The notes below the pieces were generated by a model. It had not been told where the DNA came from, did no database searches, and was given only the letters and a program-made list of their open reading frames with translations. A stretch of 64,000 nt of DNA, taken from positions 248,001-312,000 of the forward strand of contig BPKO01000004.1 of assembly GCA_026005175.1 (NCBI GenBank). The letters run 5' to 3'. Each line of letters starts with the position of its first letter. Position 1 is the stretch's first letter. The stretch is from Candidatus Tectimicrobiota bacterium. Its GTDB lineage: Bacteria; Tectomicrobia; Entotheonellia; Entotheonellales; Entotheonellaceae. A program made the position numbers and the translations under genes. Positions 62,446 to 64,000 of the stretch are shown here, one piece after another.

Positions 62446-63662
62446 TGAGGGCGGGCGCAGACCGCAAGCCGCTGGACCCCCTGCTGGTGCTCGAGCTCAC
62501 CGAGGGGCAGGCCGGCGCCACCTGCACGCAGGTGCTGGCCTGGCTTGGCGCCCGGGTGATCAAAGTGGAACCACCCCAGGGCGAGCCCGGCCGCCGGGTG
62601 GGCGAGGGGGTCGATCCGCAGGTGGGTGGGGTCTTCTTCTTCCTGCACAACACCAACAAGCAAAGCATTACCCTCAACCTGCACCACCCCCGCGGCCCGG
62701 CGCTGCTTACGCAGCTGGTAGCCAAGGCCGACGTGGTGGTGGACAACCTGAAGCCGGGCACCCTGGAGCGCCTGGGCTTGCCGTACGCCCGCCTCCGCGA
62801 AGCCAACCCCACCCTCATCTACGCCACCCTCTCCGGCTTTGGCAGCGACGGCCCTTACCGCGCCTTTCCCTGCACCGAAGCGGTGGCGGAAGCCCTGGGC
62901 GGCGGCTTGGGCACCACCGGCTTCCCCCACCGGCCCCCTACCCTGCCCCGCAGCGACGCCGGCGAAAGCGGCGCCGGCCTGCACGCCGCCCTGGCTATTC
63001 TGGCCGCGGTGGCCGACTGCCTCGACACCGGCCGCGGCCACCAGGTGGAGGTGACGATGCAAGAGGCGGTGGTCAATCTGGTGCGCACCCGCCTGTGGCC
63101 GACCTACATCACCGGCAAGCCCTACCCGCGCCAAGGCAACGACTTGCTCACCGTGCCCGGCGGCACGTATCCCTGCAAGCCGGGCGGCCCCAACGACTAC
63201 GTCTACGTCTTTGTCCACCCCGACGTGCCCGCCATGTGGCACGGTTGCCTGCGCGCCATGGGCCGCGAAGACCTCATCGGCGACCCGCGCTACGAGGAGG
63301 CCCGCGCCCGCATGGCACGGCGTGAAGAAGTGGAAAAGCTCTTCACCGACTGGAGCCTAACCCTGGACAAGCGCCAGGTCATGGAAGCCCTGGGGCGCCA
63401 CGGGGTGCCTTGCGGCGCGGTGCTCGACAGCGCCGAGCTGCTCGACGACCCGCACCTGCAAGCGCGCGGCTTCTTCGTGCCGCTTGCGCATCCCCACTAC
63501 GGCCGCCTCTCCGTGCCCGGCTGCCCCATCCGCCTCGACGACACCCCTGCGGCGCTCACTCCTCCGCCGCGGCTTGGCGCCGACAACGCCGCGGTCTACG
63601 GCGAGCTGCTGGGCCTGACGCCGGCGCAGCTCGAGCAGCTACGGCACGAAGGGGTGATCTGA
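62445..63662 (+). CDS. CaiB/BaiF family (type III) CoA transferase
   Basis: LLVLELTEGQAGATCTQVLAWLGARVIKVEPP...NLKPGTLERLGLPYARLREANPTLIYATLSGFGSDGPY; tandem paralogue of preceding gene. Confidence 0.93.
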   Translation: MRAGADRKPLDPLLVLELTEGQAGATCTQVLAWLGARVIKVEPPQGEPGRRVGEGVDPQVGGVFFFLHNTNKQSITLNLHHPRGPALLTQLVAKADVVVDNLKPGTLERLGLPYARLREANPTLIYATLSGFGSDGPYRAFPCTEAVAEALGGGLGTTGFPHRPPTLPRSDAGESGAGLHAALAILAAVADCLDTGRGHQVEVTMQEAVVNLVRTRLWPTYITGKPYPRQGNDLLTVPGGTYPCKPGGPNDYVYVFVHPDVPAMWHGCLRAMGREDLIGDPRYEEARARMARREEVEKLFTDWSLTLDKRQVMEALGRHGVPCGAVLDSAELLDDPHLQARGFFVPLAHPHYGRLSVPGCPIRLDDTPAALTPPPRLGADNAAVYGELLGLTPAQLEQLRHEGVI

Positions 63663-63685
63663 CTCCGCAGCAAGAGGAGACCCTT

Positions 63686-64000
63686 ATGCCCGCCCGCACG
63701 CAGTCGCTTCCGGTCGATGGCCAGCCCATGGACGTCTACCTCTCTGCCCCCGAGGGCCCCGGCCCCTTTCCGGCGGTGGTGGTCATCCAGCACGCCGGCG
63801 GGGTGGACCCGTTTATCCGCAGCATCTGCGACCGCCTGGCGGCAGCCGGCTACCTGGCTGCCGCCCCCGACCTCTACCACCGCCTGCCGCCGCACCTCGA
63901 GCCCAGCGCCCGCCGGCAGCAGCTCAAGGACGCCGAAATCATCGCCGACGTCAACGCCACCGTCGACTTCCTGCGCCAGGACCCCCTCGCCGACGGCGCC
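63686..64000 (+). CDS. Dienelactone hydrolase family protein (3' truncated by window edge)
   Basis: VDGQPMDVYLSAPEGPGPFPAVVVIQHAGGVDPFIRSICDRLAAAGYLAAAPDLYHR. Confidence 0.85.
   Translation, partial: MPARTQSLPVDGQPMDVYLSAPEGPGPFPAVVVIQHAGGVDPFIRSICDRLAAAGYLAAAPDLYHRLPPHLEPSARRQQLKDAEIIADVNATVDFLRQDPLADGA

Overview
High-GC bacterial chromosomal window of about 64 kb. Most of it is housekeeping or metabolic genes: radical SAM, RlmD, RlmI, UvrB/UvrC, glycyl-tRNA synthetase, Aat, an AttEFGH-like ABC/lipocalin operon and CaiB-type CoA transferases. The centre is a defence-rich region at roughly 9-31 kb. It holds a fused MNT-HEPN gene, a DUF433/DUF5615-PIN pair and a 57-repeat CRISPR array. Next to the array is a type III-A (Csm) locus, all on the minus strand: cas2, cas1, csm5, csm4, csm3, csm2, cas10 and cas6. 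Three putative cyclic-oligoadenylate (cOA) ancillary genes follow: CARF-HEPN, TM-SAVED-like, and CARF with a winged-helix-like C-terminus. The strongest observations are: (i) a short membrane-anchored SAVED-like protein between two CARF genes; (ii) an array whose 52-53 internal repeats carry a different 12-nt segment from the repeats at both ends; (iii) a 1,534-bp IS66-family insertion in cas1 with 14-bp terminal inverted repeats and an 8-bp target duplication; (iv) a solitary variant CRISPR repeat between csm5 and cas1; (v) an rtcB / COG0523 GTPase / archease operon; (vi) adjacent cohesin-like and dockerin-bearing exported proteins; and (vii) REP-like GGGGTCAGGTCTTGAAT elements around a RAYT transposase and elsewhere. 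Many conserved genes show frameshifts (dense in uvrB and glyS), so pseudogene calls based on indels alone are unsafe. All family calls come from reading translated sequence; no database search was run.
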